Source: Myxococcales bacterium
GTDB lineage: Bacteria > Myxococcota_A > UBA9160 > UBA4427
Length of the DNA stretch: 64,000 bases
Assembly (NCBI GenBank): GCA_014240165.1
Contig: JAAZXM010000010.1
Span: 22,357 to 86,356, forward strand
Reading direction: 5' to 3'
The position numbers and the translations under genes were made by a program. Below are positions 44,422-54,015 of the stretch, in pieces; the first letter of the stretch is position 1; each line of letters starts with the position of its first letter. The notes beneath the pieces are model-generated. The model was not told the origin of the DNA. It saw nothing but the letters and a program-made list of their open reading frames with translations, and searched no databases.

Positions 44422-45894
44422 TTGGGCGAGGAGAACCAGCCGGGGCTGAGCGCGGATCAGCAAGCCATCATCCGCGAGGAAACTCTCTACGGGCGCCTGC
44501 CTCTTCTGCCCGAGGAGCGCGAGTACGGACCCCTCGGAGCCAACGCCACCTGTTTCGCCTACGCGGTTGCGACCTGGTGTTTCCTCGAAGGCGGTTATAT
44601 GGCGAATTACCTGGGCGCGGTGGACGGCCTGATCTGCCTGGTCACCGGCAGCCTGATTGGCCTTTTCCTGGTCACCATGGCGCCCGCGCTTGCGGGTCAG
44701 CGCTATGGGGTCGAGGCCATTGACTACACCAAGACGGCGTTCGGCCAGCGCGGATCGCGTGTGCTTCTCGTCTTCTATTTGATCAATCAGCTTGGTTGGA
44801 CCGGATTGATTCTGGTGATGTTCGGGAACGGAGTCCGCAATATCCTGATCGCTTTCGGGTTCGATGTGGGGACTTGGGTCGTCGGTGCTGGCGTACTCGT
44901 GGGCATATGGCTCTGCTATTTCCTCGTCACCCGTGGCGTTCATTGGCTCAACATATCCAACGCCTATTTGGGGCCTGGCCTCGTGGTTCTCGTCCTGATG
45001 ATGTTCTACCTGCTCCTCGACGGCCATGGCTGGGAGAAGATCGCCGCGGCGGAACCACTCGACCCCTTCGAGAACCGATGGATGAACTATATGATCGGTA
45101 TGGAGTTGTCCATCGCCGGAGGCCTCTCCTGGTGGGGAGGGATCGGTTTCCTGGCGCGCAATACCCGAACTCGGCGAAGCTCTGTCTACCCCGAGATCAT
45201 ACAACTCGGCTTTGTCATGGCCCTGGTCTGCAGCGTTGCGCTTTTTTCCAGCCTTGTCATCCGCACCAGTGATCCCACCGAGTGGATGATTCCCATTGGC
45301 GGATTCGCGATGGGGCTTGCGGCCCTGGTCTTCGTCGCCATCGCGAATATCAGCTCCTCCGCGATTTCAATCTTTGCGAGCGGCCTGGCCCTGCGTCATC
45401 TGCGGGTCTTGCGTGCGCGGCCCTGGTGGCACCTGGTTCTCTGGTCCCTGGTCCCCTGCCTTCCCTTCGTGTTCTGGCCCACTGAGCTCTACGATATGGG
45501 AAGCAATTTTCTCACCTATAACGGCACACTTTTCGCGCCGGTGGTTGGGATTCTCTTCGCGGACTTCGTCTTTCTTCGCCGCCAGAAGCTCAACCTCGCA
45601 GCGATCTTCGACGATGATCCGTCCTCGGAGTATTACTACTCCCGGGGGTTCCATTGGCCCGCCCTGATTTGCCTCGCGCTGGGCCAGGTCGTCTACTTTG
45701 CGCTGCTCGACCCCATGACCTACGAGGCGCACGGTGCCTTTCTCTACCTGACGGCTTCGCTTCCTGCGGCTGTGGCTCCCGCGATCGTCTATCTGCTCTG
45801 GATGAAGCTCTTTCCGCCGCACCGAGTTCGCCTGGAGGAAGCTGCTCCCGCGGGCGGCAGTGGGGCGCCTCGTCTGGCCCAGCCGAATATCTGA
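44422..45894 (+). CDS. NCS1-family (nucleobase:cation symporter-like) permease
   Basis: The 490-residue protein has about twelve hydrophobic segments and NCS1 signatures: an N-terminal PLGANATCFAYAVATW stretch and a central GGLSWWGGIGFLAR segment. NCS1 carriers import cytosine, allantoin, hydantoins and related N-containing compounds with H+ or Na+. Linked to a TMADH-like enzyme, it may import a methylated N-compound; this is inference. Translation starts at TTG with GGAGGAGG upstream. It converges with the SSS symporter operon, 109 bases away. Confidence 0.87.
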   Translation: MGEENQPGLSADQQAIIREETLYGRLPLLPEEREYGPLGANATCFAYAVATWCFLEGGYMANYLGAVDGLICLVTGSLIGLFLVTMAPALAGQRYGVEAIDYTKTAFGQRGSRVLLVFYLINQLGWTGLILVMFGNGVRNILIAFGFDVGTWVVGAGVLVGIWLCYFLVTRGVHWLNISNAYLGPGLVVLVLMMFYLLLDGHGWEKIAAAEPLDPFENRWMNYMIGMELSIAGGLSWWGGIGFLARNTRTRRSSVYPEIIQLGFVMALVCSVALFSSLVIRTSDPTEWMIPIGGFAMGLAALVFVAIANISSSAISIFASGLALRHLRVLRARPWWHLVLWSLVPCLPFVFWPTELYDMGSNFLTYNGTLFAPVVGILFADFVFLRRQKLNLAAIFDDDPSSEYYYSRGFHWPALICLALGQVVYFALLDPMTYEAHGAFLYLTASLPAAVAPAIVYLLWMKLFPPHRVRLEEAAPAGGSGAPRLAQPNI

Positions 45895-46003
45895 TTCGGC
45901 GCGCTTCTCCCCTTCTTGGCGGAGAGTCTTTGCCCTATGGAGATGCCGGTGATCTTTGCGGACGCGGGACACCCGGCTCGGCGAGGCTTGAATCCCGAGA
46001 GCC

Positions 46004-46150
46004 TCAGCTCTCTTCGTCGCGCCGAGAGTCTTCTTCCTGGCTTCCGCGAATTACGTCGCCGGCGTCGCGCAGGAAAAAAGCAAAGATCACCAGCGCACTC
46101 CCCGCCAGAAGAGCACAGCACACGTAGGTGAAAATATCCCATCCATTCAT
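46004..46150 (-). CDS. 48-residue membrane protein coupled to the SSS symporter
   Basis: The protein has one hydrophobic helix (about 5-27, including CCALLAGSALVIFAFFL) and a highly charged tail ending DEES. Its ATG (46150) overlaps the symporter stop in an ATGA junction (46147-46150), so its translation is coupled to the transporter. Size, topology and coupling suggest a small accessory subunit. The family is not recognised. Confidence 0.7.
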   Translation of the reverse strand: MNGWDIFTYVCCALLAGSALVIFAFFLRDAGDVIRGSQEEDSRRDEES

Positions 46151-47640
46151 GCGCTTTGCTCCTCGGGCTCGATGGACGGGCTGCGGGGTTCGCCGATGAG
46201 GTTGCCCAGCAAAAAGCCCAGGAAGCTGATGGGCAGGCTGAAGAAGAGGGCGTATTCCTGCCAGAACTCGTAGGAGGTATCGCCGATCTGGAAGCTCCAT
46301 ATATAGGTGCCCCAGGTTTCGTCGTAGACGCCCACCTGGCTCAGGCCAAAGTAGTAGACGATGACGCTGACCATGCCGAAAAGAAAACTCATCGCGCCGG
46401 CTGCCGGGGTCTTTCTTCCTTTCCAAAAAAGGCTCATCAGGATCGGAACCAAGACCGTCGAGGTCATCAGGCTGGCGTTGAAGACCCAGAGCGCCATGAG
46501 GCGGTCGAACATGAACGCCAATATATAACCCAGGACAAAGGAAATACAGATTCCGATCTTCGTCGCGCGAACAAGTTCCCGATCGCTGGCGTCGGGTTTC
46601 AATAGCGGCCGATAGACGTCGTAGGAGATATTCGAGCCAGCGACGAGGCAATAGGAATCAATGGTGGACATCGAGGTGGCGAGGACTCCGGCCAGGAAGA
46701 GTCCGACGAGGCCGACAGGCAATGCCCAAACGACGGCTGTCAGAAGCGCGTCGTTGGAATGAAGATTCGCGGGTAGGGCGCCTACTTCCACTCCTGAGCG
46801 TGCCAGCATTCCCGCTGCCGTGACCGCCCAATCGTATGCACCCCAAACAAGGAGCGCGATGAGCATTGCGTTTCGCACCTGGCGAAAATTCTTGGCTGCA
46901 AAGATCCGCTGGTAGAACGCGGGGTCGACAAGAATACTGATTCCAGTGGCCGCGTAGGCGAGCATCAGCCAGATCGGAATCCCGCCGAAGATGTCGAAAT
47001 GGGTTTCGGGGACTGTCGCCGCGACGGTCTCGAAGCCCCCGAGTTCACTCATCAGCAGGGGAACGGCCACCGCCAGGGTGACGCACATGAAAATGAATTG
47101 AATCGTGTCCGTAATCGCCACGGCCCAGAGCCCGCCCCATAGGGTGTAGAGCAGGGCGATTGCTCCCAGCAGCAGCGCGCCCACCTGGGCATCGATTCCG
47201 AACATCACTTCGGAAATCCGCCCAAGAGCAAAGAGGCTGAGGGCCGGAAGCGAATAGAGAATTGAAGAGACGGCGCCGAGGTAGCCCGTTGTTGGGCCAT
47301 AGCTGCGCTGGAGGATTTCCGGAAGAGAGGTAAAGCGGACCTCTTTGAGTTTTCGGCTCAGCCCGTAGGCGGCGAAGACATAGAAGCCCAAAGAGAGTTC
47401 GGAGTAGCCGAAGAACGCGACCACTCCGTCGTTGAAACCCAGCTCCGAAGTGCCAAAGAGGACATCGAGGCCGTAGTAGGTGGAAGCGAGAGTGCAGACC
47501 AGGATCGGCGTGGTCATGGAGCGCCCGGCGACCAGGTATTGTTCCAGGCTTGGCGCCTTTCGAAAGACGTAGTAGCCAACTCCCAGCATCGCGAGCACAT
47601 AAGTAATGACTATGGCGAGGTCGATGGGGGAGATGTTCAT
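46147..47640 (-). CDS. Sodium:solute symporter (SSS family)
   Basis: The 497-residue protein has about thirteen membrane segments and the SSS pattern: YVLAMLGVGYYVFRKAPSLEQYLVAGR near the N-terminus, LYTLWGGLWAVAITDTIQF in the middle, and GLFLAGVLATSMSTIDSYCLV, which includes Ser residues of the Na+ site. Family members import proline, glycine betaine-like solutes, pantothenate or sugars. Context suggests an amine or betaine, but the substrate is not predictable. I start at ATG 47640; a GTG at 47664 is possible and neither has a strong ribosome site. Confidence 0.87.
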   Translation of the reverse strand: MNISPIDLAIVITYVLAMLGVGYYVFRKAPSLEQYLVAGRSMTTPILVCTLASTYYGLDVLFGTSELGFNDGVVAFFGYSELSLGFYVFAAYGLSRKLKEVRFTSLPEILQRSYGPTTGYLGAVSSILYSLPALSLFALGRISEVMFGIDAQVGALLLGAIALLYTLWGGLWAVAITDTIQFIFMCVTLAVAVPLLMSELGGFETVAATVPETHFDIFGGIPIWLMLAYAATGISILVDPAFYQRIFAAKNFRQVRNAMLIALLVWGAYDWAVTAAGMLARSGVEVGALPANLHSNDALLTAVVWALPVGLVGLFLAGVLATSMSTIDSYCLVAGSNISYDVYRPLLKPDASDRELVRATKIGICISFVLGYILAFMFDRLMALWVFNASLMTSTVLVPILMSLFWKGRKTPAAGAMSFLFGMVSVIVYYFGLSQVGVYDETWGTYIWSFQIGDTSYEFWQEYALFFSLPISFLGFLLGNLIGEPRSPSIEPEEQSA

Positions 47641-47842
47641 TGGGGTCGAGGCGGCCTCACGCAAGGAAAGTCGGATAGGGCGGGCGACTTTACGATCTGG
47701 CCTGCCGGTGCCGGATTCACTGTGCGAGAACGGTAGCTTTTACTTCTCGGATGGTAAGGGGTAAACTCGCGCGTGTTCGCCCCTCGAACCAAGGCGCATG
47801 GGACCCATAGATGGCGCGGAGGGCGCGACAGGAGTTGGCGAG

Positions 47843-49237
47843 ATGGATCCGCATATAAAGGCTCTCCGTGACACGCAGCCCGCGTGCTTTTGGCTGGACC
47901 AGCCTGAGAGGCCGGCCGCCACCACGAGCCTGGAAGAGGACGAAGAGGCCGATTTAGTCATCGTCGGCGGGGGCTTTACGGGTCTTTGGGCCGCACTCCA
48001 GGCGAAGGAGGCGGATCCCAGCAGAGACGTCGTGTTGCTCGAGGCCGACCGGGTCGCCGAAGGGGCTTCCGGGCGAAACGGGGGCTTCGCTGACCCTTCC
48101 TTGACCCATGGGCTGGCCAACGGAGTCGCGCATTTCCCGGAAGAGATCGAGGCCATCCATGCGCTGGGCCATCAGAATTATCGAGACTTCCTCTCCAGCA
48201 TCGAGCGTCACGGGGTCGATGCTCGAGCCGAGGAGACGGGCATCCTCGATGTGTCCATGGCGGAGTACCAGATCAGCGACGCGCGGGAGTACGCTTCCCT
48301 GCTCGAACGCTTCGGCGAGAAGCCTCGCTTTCTCGAGCGCGACCAAATCAGGGCCGAACTCGATTCGCCCACCTACTTGGCGGGTGTCTTTAGGCCGAAG
48401 GCGTCGATTCTCGACCCCGCCCGGCTGGCGTGGGGACTTCTGGCCGCGATTCGAAAACTGGGCGTTCGCGTCTATGAAGGGACGGCTTTGGTCGGTCTTT
48501 CTCGCCGTGGTGCGCAGATGGAGGTGCGAACCCCAAGAGGCCGGGTGAGGGCTCCCCGGTGCGTGTTGGCCACCAACGCCTTCAGGAGTCCGCTGGGCAA
48601 GATGCGCCGTGCAACGGTTCCGATTTGGGATTACGTCCTCATGACCGAACCCCTGAGCGAGGACATGCTCGGGGCGCTGGGCTGGCGAAATCGCCAGGGC
48701 ATTGGCGAGGATACGAACCAATTTCATTATTACAGGCTGACCCGTGACAATCGGATTCTCTGGGGAGGCTACGACGCCATCTATCATTATGGGAGCCGAA
48801 TCAGCCCGAGTCACCAGCAGCGCCCGGTGAGTTTCGAGGGGTTGTCGCGTCGCTTCTTCGACACCTTCCCCCAACTCGAAGGTCTCCGCTTCAGCCATAG
48901 TTGGGGGGGGCCCATCGCGAGTACGACGCGGTTTTGTCTGGATGTGGGGACGGCCCACGGAGGTCGTGTTTCATGGGCCGTGGGCTATACCGGGCTGGGT
49001 GTTGTCGCGAGTCGCTTCGGTGGCCGGATCGCACTCGATCTTCTCGACTGCCCGGCCGCATCCGAACTGGATCTCTCTCTCATTCGCAAGCGAGCCTTTC
49101 CCTGGCCTCCAGAGCCTCTGCGATCCTTCGTGATCGGATTGACCCAGAGGGAACTGGCCCGGGCCGACCGAAACCAGGGCCGCCGCGGCCTGTGGCTTGG
49201 TCTCTTGGATCGCCTCGGATTGGGATTCGACTCATGA
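47843..49237 (+). CDS. DAO-family FAD-dependent amine oxidoreductase, paralog 2
   Basis: The 464-residue protein has GGGFTG (42-47) and GASGRNGGF motifs, and a VGYTGLGVVASRFGGR segment near the C-terminus, like the paralog at 15793. It should oxidise an amine to an imine/aldehyde with FAD. It heads an eight-gene operon containing an aldehyde ferredoxin oxidoreductase, which could consume the aldehyde. ATG 47843 has AGGAG eight bases upstream; an ATG at 47798 lacks a good site. Its stop overlaps the next start (ATGA). Confidence 0.87.
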   Translation: MDPHIKALRDTQPACFWLDQPERPAATTSLEEDEEADLVIVGGGFTGLWAALQAKEADPSRDVVLLEADRVAEGASGRNGGFADPSLTHGLANGVAHFPEEIEAIHALGHQNYRDFLSSIERHGVDARAEETGILDVSMAEYQISDAREYASLLERFGEKPRFLERDQIRAELDSPTYLAGVFRPKASILDPARLAWGLLAAIRKLGVRVYEGTALVGLSRRGAQMEVRTPRGRVRAPRCVLATNAFRSPLGKMRRATVPIWDYVLMTEPLSEDMLGALGWRNRQGIGEDTNQFHYYRLTRDNRILWGGYDAIYHYGSRISPSHQQRPVSFEGLSRRFFDTFPQLEGLRFSHSWGGPIASTTRFCLDVGTAHGGRVSWAVGYTGLGVVASRFGGRIALDLLDCPAASELDLSLIRKRAFPWPPEPLRSFVIGLTQRELARADRNQGRRGLWLGLLDRLGLGFDS

Positions 49238-49641
49238 CGGCGCGAGAGCAGGCAGGGCGCGGCCCGAGGACGCGAAGATCGAGGCATTTCCGGACTTTCC
49301 GGGGCTGGCTAGACTACGCCCTCGGAGCAACGCGCTCGGGTGTTGCCGCCGAGCGAATGGAGAGGTTTCGATTGCCGGTTTTGGAAGTGCCTTCCCGTTA
49401 TCGAGTCCCCACCCGGGGGCAGGCTCGGGTGGAAGTCGCGGGGAATACGATTCGTGGATGCATCGTCGAAATGGAAAATCGCTTTCCGGGTTTTCAGGAG
49501 TTGATCCTCGACGGGCGCGGAAATCAGCGCCGCTTCGTACGACTCTTCCTCAACGGGGAAGCCCTCGAGCGCGACGCCCTGGACTCCGCAATCGAGCAGG
49601 GCGATACCGTTACGATCATGGCGAGTGCCGCAGGCGGATAG
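49234..49641 (+). CDS. MoaD/ThiS-like sulfur-carrier protein with N-terminal extension
   Basis: The last 90 residues or so of this 135-residue protein fold as a ubiquitin-like beta-grasp: VRLFLNGEAL and GDTVTIMASAAGG, ending in the Gly-Gly tail that MoaD/ThiS proteins need for thiocarboxylate formation. The neighbouring AOR needs tungstopterin, so it likely supplies the dithiolene sulfur. The ATGA overlap with the oxidase gene favours ATG 49234, which gives a 41-residue Arg-rich N-terminal extension; ATG 49357 would give a standard-length 94-residue carrier. Confidence 0.8.
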   Translation: MTAREQAGRGPRTRRSRHFRTFRGWLDYALGATRSGVAAERMERFRLPVLEVPSRYRVPTRGQARVEVAGNTIRGCIVEMENRFPGFQELILDGRGNQRRFVRLFLNGEALERDALDSAIEQGDTVTIMASAAGG

Positions 49642-49746
49642 TCATTCTCGCGAACCTGGCTCTTTCTCGATCAGAGGGAGTGGTTGCGGGGACAAGGAAA
49701 ACAACAAGCACCTGGTGAAAGGCATTGCGCGGGAGGAGTTTTGAAT

Positions 49747-51483
49747 ATGAGTGGCCCAGTGTTGAACAAGTTGATTCGTGTGGATATGTCTACCGAGACC
49801 GCGCGCGTCGAGGAATTTCCCGAGGCCTGGAGACTGCTCGGCGGACGCGCCTTGTCGGCCAGGATCCTGCTCGAAGAGTGCGATGCCCAATGCGACCCCC
49901 TCGAGGCCGAAAATATCTTCGTCCTTGCGCCAGGACTACTGGCGGGGAGCAGCGCGCCGACCTCGGGGCGCCTGTCCGTGGGCGGAAAGAGCCCCCTCAC
50001 AGGCGGGATCAAGGAAGCGAATGTAGGCGGGGAAGCGGGCCAGGACCTGATGAAACTCGGCTATCGCGTGGTGATCGTGACGGGCAAGCCGTCCGACCCG
50101 GAGCGGCGCTATGGGCTGGATATATCGGCGGATTCCGTGAGCCTGGTGCCGGCCGACGAGCATAAGGGAAAGTGGAATTACCCCTTGATCGAAGCTCTCA
50201 CCCAGGTCTATTCGAAAAAGGCCTCCTTTATATCCATTGGCCCGGCGGGCGAGATGCAACTCGCTGGGGCTTCCGTTGCCTGCTCGGATCATTCCCAGAA
50301 TCGGCATCCGGCGCGACACGCGGGCCGTGGGGGGCTTGGTGCCGTGATGGGGAGCAAGGGGCTCAAATACGTGGCCATCGAGCCGGGCAGCGCCGCTTCG
50401 CGCAAACCCGCGGACAAGCAATTCTTTCAGCTCTCAAAGAAATACACCCGCGAATTCGTCGCTGGCCCCGGTCAGGAACCCTTCCCGAAATGGGGTACCA
50501 GCGTTATCTGCGAAGAAGCGAATTCAATTTATACCTTCCCCTATAAGAACCGGGTGGAGGGACGCTCTCCAGACGTGGAGACTCTCGACGGAATGCGCAT
50601 CGTCGAGAGCTTTGAGACGCGGGGGGGCGGCATGCATAATTGTCTGACGGGATGCATCGTCAAATGCAGCAATATCGTTCACGATGCCAATGGGGAGTAC
50701 AAGACTTCGGGTCTCGAGTTCGAGACGCTGACCATGCTCGGATCGAATTGCGCCATTGCGAATTGGGAAGACGTGGCGGACCTCGACCGACTTTGCGACG
50801 ACATCGGCCTGGACACAATCGAAACGGGTGCGGCGGTCGCGGTCTACATGGACGCAGGTGGAATGGAATTTGGTGATGCCGAAGGAACCAAGCAATTGCT
50901 GCGGGAAATCGCCGAAGGAACCGAGATCGGCCGTGCGATTGGCAACGGAGCCGCGGCGGTGGGCCGCGCCAAGCAGCACCACCGCGTTCCCACGGTGAAG
51001 GGGCAGGCCATCCCCGCGTGGGACCCACGGCCCCTGAAGGCCGCGGGGGTGACGTATTGCACCAGCGCCATGGGGGCAGATCACACTGCGGGATTGATCG
51101 TTGATCCCGGCCAGGCCCCCGAGGAGTTCGCCCAGGCTTCCCAGGAAAGCCAGATCCTCAACGCGGCCGTGGATGCGTCGGGCTTCTGTCAATTCCTGAT
51201 GCCGAATATCGAGGAAATCGGAGAATTCTATTCGAGCTTCCTGGGCGAGGAAGTGACCCGCGAAGCCATCGCGGATATGGGTTGGCAGTGCATGGAGGAC
51301 GAATGGGAATTCAACCGGCGCGCGGGTTTCGGCCCCGAGGACGATAAGATGGCCCCGTGCATGGCCGAGGACGCCATCGGCGGAGAAACACTCTTCGTAT
51401 GGGATGTGCCCGACGAGATCGTGGCTGCCGCCTACGAGCGTTTCGAGCCCCGCGACGAACTCTTTACCGCCAGGCCAAGTTGA
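49747..51483 (+). CDS. Aldehyde:ferredoxin oxidoreductase (tungstopterin, AOR family)
   Basis: The 578-residue protein matches AOR-family enzymes that oxidise aldehydes to acids with a bis-pterin tungsten centre and a 4Fe-4S cluster. It shows LGGRALSARIL, the SGRLSVGGKSPLTGG segment, GRGGLGAVMGSKGLK (about 193-207) and the cluster Cys299, Cys303 and Cys307 in CLTGCIVKC, with a fourth Cys expected in the later SGFCQF segment. ATG 49747 has GGGAGGAG eight bases upstream. A dedicated MoaD-like gene precedes it and a GABA-type aminotransferase follows, so it likely removes aldehydes from amine oxidation. No partner ferredoxin is in the window. Confidence 0.9.
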   Translation: MSGPVLNKLIRVDMSTETARVEEFPEAWRLLGGRALSARILLEECDAQCDPLEAENIFVLAPGLLAGSSAPTSGRLSVGGKSPLTGGIKEANVGGEAGQDLMKLGYRVVIVTGKPSDPERRYGLDISADSVSLVPADEHKGKWNYPLIEALTQVYSKKASFISIGPAGEMQLAGASVACSDHSQNRHPARHAGRGGLGAVMGSKGLKYVAIEPGSAASRKPADKQFFQLSKKYTREFVAGPGQEPFPKWGTSVICEEANSIYTFPYKNRVEGRSPDVETLDGMRIVESFETRGGGMHNCLTGCIVKCSNIVHDANGEYKTSGLEFETLTMLGSNCAIANWEDVADLDRLCDDIGLDTIETGAAVAVYMDAGGMEFGDAEGTKQLLREIAEGTEIGRAIGNGAAAVGRAKQHHRVPTVKGQAIPAWDPRPLKAAGVTYCTSAMGADHTAGLIVDPGQAPEEFAQASQESQILNAAVDASGFCQFLMPNIEEIGEFYSSFLGEEVTREAIADMGWQCMEDEWEFNRRAGFGPEDDKMAPCMAEDAIGGETLFVWDVPDEIVAAAYERFEPRDELFTARPS

Positions 51484-51543
51484 ATCGTTCTGCATCCGTT
51501 CCCCGAACGGAGCACGACGGATTTTTTTGCAGGAGAAAACGGA

Positions 51544-52902
51544 ATGAGCGAAGCAGCAATTCGATTGGTGACCGAGGTGCCCGGACCGGCCAGCCAGGCC
51601 ATCGTCGCTCGGCGCGAAGCAGCCACGCCCCAGGGTGCCGCCAAGTTGACTGGCATTGCCATCGAACGAGGCCAGGGGGCGCGGGTCGAAGATGTCGACG
51701 GGAATCGTTTCATCGACATGGCGGGCGGTATCGGCGTCCTCGCCGTGGGTCATTGTCCCGAGGGTGTGACCGGAGCGTTGATCGCCCAATCCGAGAAGTT
51801 GATTCATATGTGCGCCATCGTGAGCAGCTACGAGCTCTACGTGCAGGTCGCCGAGAAATTGAACGAACTCGTTCCGGGCGATTTTGAAAAGAAGACCCTG
51901 CTGACGAATACGGGCGCCGAGGCCGTGGAGGCCGCCGTGGGACTGGCGCGTGCCTACACCGGGCGCCAGGGCGTGGTGGTCTTCGAGGGCGCGTACCATG
52001 GCCGATCGAATCTCACCATGGCGATGACATCGAAGTTCGCCCTCTTCAAGAAGGGCTTTGGTCCCTTCGCCTCGGAGGTCTATCGCTTTCCCTTCCCCTA
52101 CGGCTATCGCCGAGCACCGGGTTTGAGCGAGGCGGATTTCGTCGAGGAGCAGAAGCGGAGGCTGGACGAGTGTTTCGTATCCGTGGTGGATCCGGCTCAT
52201 GTCGCTGCCGTGGTGGTGGAACCCGTCCAGGGTGAAGGCGGATTCATACCCGCGCCCGTGCCCTGGCTTATTCGCTTGCGAGAAATCTGCGACGAGCACG
52301 GCATCGTCCTGATTGCCGACGAGGTTCAGAGCGGAATGGGGCGCACAGGCCGCCTCTTCGCGGTCGAACACTCCGGCGTCGTTCCCGACATGATGACGGT
52401 GGCCAAATCCCTCGCTGCCGGAATGCCCCTGGGCGCGGTCACGGGCCGTGCCGAGATCATGGACGCTGCGCATCCCGGTGGTTTGGGGGGCACTTATAGC
52501 GGCAATCCCCTGGCCTGTGCGGCAGCGCTCGAGGCCATGGAGACCATCGCGAACCCCGAGTTCCTGGCTCGCGCCGAACAGGTGGGTGCTCAGATACGCG
52601 AACGCCTCGAAAAGCTGGCGGATCGTTTCCCCGACCTGGTGGGTGAAGTCAGGGGGTTGGGGCCCATGCTCGCCATGGAAATCGTGAAGGCGGGAGATCA
52701 CCGGCAGCCCTGCATGGAAAGCACGGCGGCGATTACCGTCGAGACCCTGAGTCGAGGGGTGATTACGATCCGAGCGGGTCTATACTCGAATTGCGTTCGC
52801 TTTCTGCCGCCATTGAATATTTCCGATTCGGATTTGCGGGAAGCCATGGACGTCGTTGATGAAGCAGTCGCCGCAGTTGCGGCGAAGCGATCGGAAGCTT
52901 GA
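51544..52902 (+). CDS. Class III aminotransferase, 4-aminobutyrate aminotransferase-like
   Basis: The 452-residue protein has GabT-type motifs: TNTGAEAVEAAVGLAR (121-136), FEGAYHGRS, IADEVQSGMGRTG with Asp259, and Schiff-base Lys288 in VAKSLAAGMPLG, with TYSGNPLACAAALE further on. It would move the amino group of GABA or another omega-amino acid to 2-oxoglutarate, giving a semialdehyde. The preceding AOR could oxidise it, although succinate semialdehyde normally goes to an NAD(P)-dependent dehydrogenase. ATG 51544 has AGGAG eight bases upstream. The following gene starts on the very next base after the stop. Confidence 0.88.
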   Translation: MSEAAIRLVTEVPGPASQAIVARREAATPQGAAKLTGIAIERGQGARVEDVDGNRFIDMAGGIGVLAVGHCPEGVTGALIAQSEKLIHMCAIVSSYELYVQVAEKLNELVPGDFEKKTLLTNTGAEAVEAAVGLARAYTGRQGVVVFEGAYHGRSNLTMAMTSKFALFKKGFGPFASEVYRFPFPYGYRRAPGLSEADFVEEQKRRLDECFVSVVDPAHVAAVVVEPVQGEGGFIPAPVPWLIRLREICDEHGIVLIADEVQSGMGRTGRLFAVEHSGVVPDMMTVAKSLAAGMPLGAVTGRAEIMDAAHPGGLGGTYSGNPLACAAALEAMETIANPEFLARAEQVGAQIRERLEKLADRFPDLVGEVRGLGPMLAMEIVKAGDHRQPCMESTAAITVETLSRGVITIRAGLYSNCVRFLPPLNISDSDLREAMDVVDEAVAAVAAKRSEA

Positions 52903-54015
52903 ATGACAGAAGCACTCGAGGAACGCGGAGCCAAGCAGGGTTCCGGGGCGATGCGACGGATCGTTCTTGAAGGTTCTCCGGAAGAAATGGGCCGCCAGCA
53001 TGGCGAAGCCTACCGCGACGAGATCAGGGCCTATGCCGAAGATCGGGTGGCGCTTTCGGCCGGTGGGAGCTGGTCGGGGCGTGCGGCGGATCGTCAGGAG
53101 GTGCTTGACCTGGCCGCTTCCATGCTTCCGGCTCATCGGGCCTACTCGGAAGATCTCTGTCGCGAGATGGAGGCCATGGCCGAGGCGTGTGATCTTACGC
53201 CCGCCGAAGCGGTCATCGTGGGCGGGTTTACGGATTTTGTCGATGCGGTCCGGGCCACGGGAGCGGGGGTTCCGGAAGAGGACGATTGCACTGCGGTGGT
53301 GGTACCCGACGCAATGGCGGGAGGGCAGGGCTACCTCGCCCAGACATGGGATATGCATGCCTCGGCCACTGAGCATGTCACCCTGCTGGATGTAAGGCCT
53401 CAGGATGGCCCGCGCGCCTTCGTTTTTTCGACGGTGGGGTGCTTGGGGCAGATCGGGATCAACGAAGCGGGCATAGCCATTGGAATCAACAACCTCGCGG
53501 CGGAGGTGGGCATGCGTGGCGTCACCTGGCCTCTCGTCATCCGCCAGGTTCTGCTCCAGACCGATATCGATGCAGCGCTTCGCTGTATTACCGAGGCGCC
53601 GCTGACCGGTGCCCATCACTATCTCCTGCTGGACGCGTCCGGGCGCGGGTTCGACGTTGAAGCCATGCCCCAGGGAAGCGCGGTGCGGGAGTTGGGGCAG
53701 GAGCCCCTGGTCCATACGAATCACTGCTTGGATCCGAAATCCGTTCAATACGAAGCCGAAAAGCCGCCAGCATTGATGGCCTCATCCCAGGCCAGGCTCG
53801 ACCGGGCAAAGGAATTGCTCGATTGTTCCCAGGTGGAGCTTGCGGACCTTATGGCCCTGACCCGGGATTCCCAGGCAATCTGCCAGGTATCCAAGCCCCC
53901 CTATCACATCGAATCTTCGGGGGCGGCGATCATGCGCCCGGCAACCGGCGAGATGTGGGCGGTGTGGGGACTGCCCAGCGAGAACGAATTCGACCACTTC
54001 AGGTTCAGTCAATGA
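52903..54015 (+). CDS. C45-family N-terminal-nucleophile amidase/acyltransferase-like protein
   Basis: The 370-residue protein resembles acyl-CoA:6-aminopenicillanate acyltransferase (peptidase C45). Cys129 in EEDDCTAVVV is placed as the nucleophile freed by autoproteolysis, and EEMGRQHGEAYRDEI at the N-terminus is characteristic. Members cleave or form amide bonds, and isopenicillin chemistry is not implied. Here it might release amines or amino acids from an N-acylated substrate. The ATG directly follows the GabT stop and its own stop overlaps the GNAT gene (ATGA). Confidence 0.85.
   Translation: MTEALEERGAKQGSGAMRRIVLEGSPEEMGRQHGEAYRDEIRAYAEDRVALSAGGSWSGRAADRQEVLDLAASMLPAHRAYSEDLCREMEAMAEACDLTPAEAVIVGGFTDFVDAVRATGAGVPEEDDCTAVVVPDAMAGGQGYLAQTWDMHASATEHVTLLDVRPQDGPRAFVFSTVGCLGQIGINEAGIAIGINNLAAEVGMRGVTWPLVIRQVLLQTDIDAALRCITEAPLTGAHHYLLLDASGRGFDVEAMPQGSAVRELGQEPLVHTNHCLDPKSVQYEAEKPPALMASSQARLDRAKELLDCSQVELADLMALTRDSQAICQVSKPPYHIESSGAAIMRPATGEMWAVWGLPSENEFDHFRFSQ

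Noticed and set aside
45997..46012. GAGAGC/GCTCTC hairpin at the end of the small membrane protein gene
   Set aside because: Six-base stem partly within the coding end and not followed by a T-run on either strand.
50524..52701. 725-residue minus-strand open frame across the AOR and GabT genes
   Set aside because: It spans two well-supported genes on the opposite strand and has no motif of its own.
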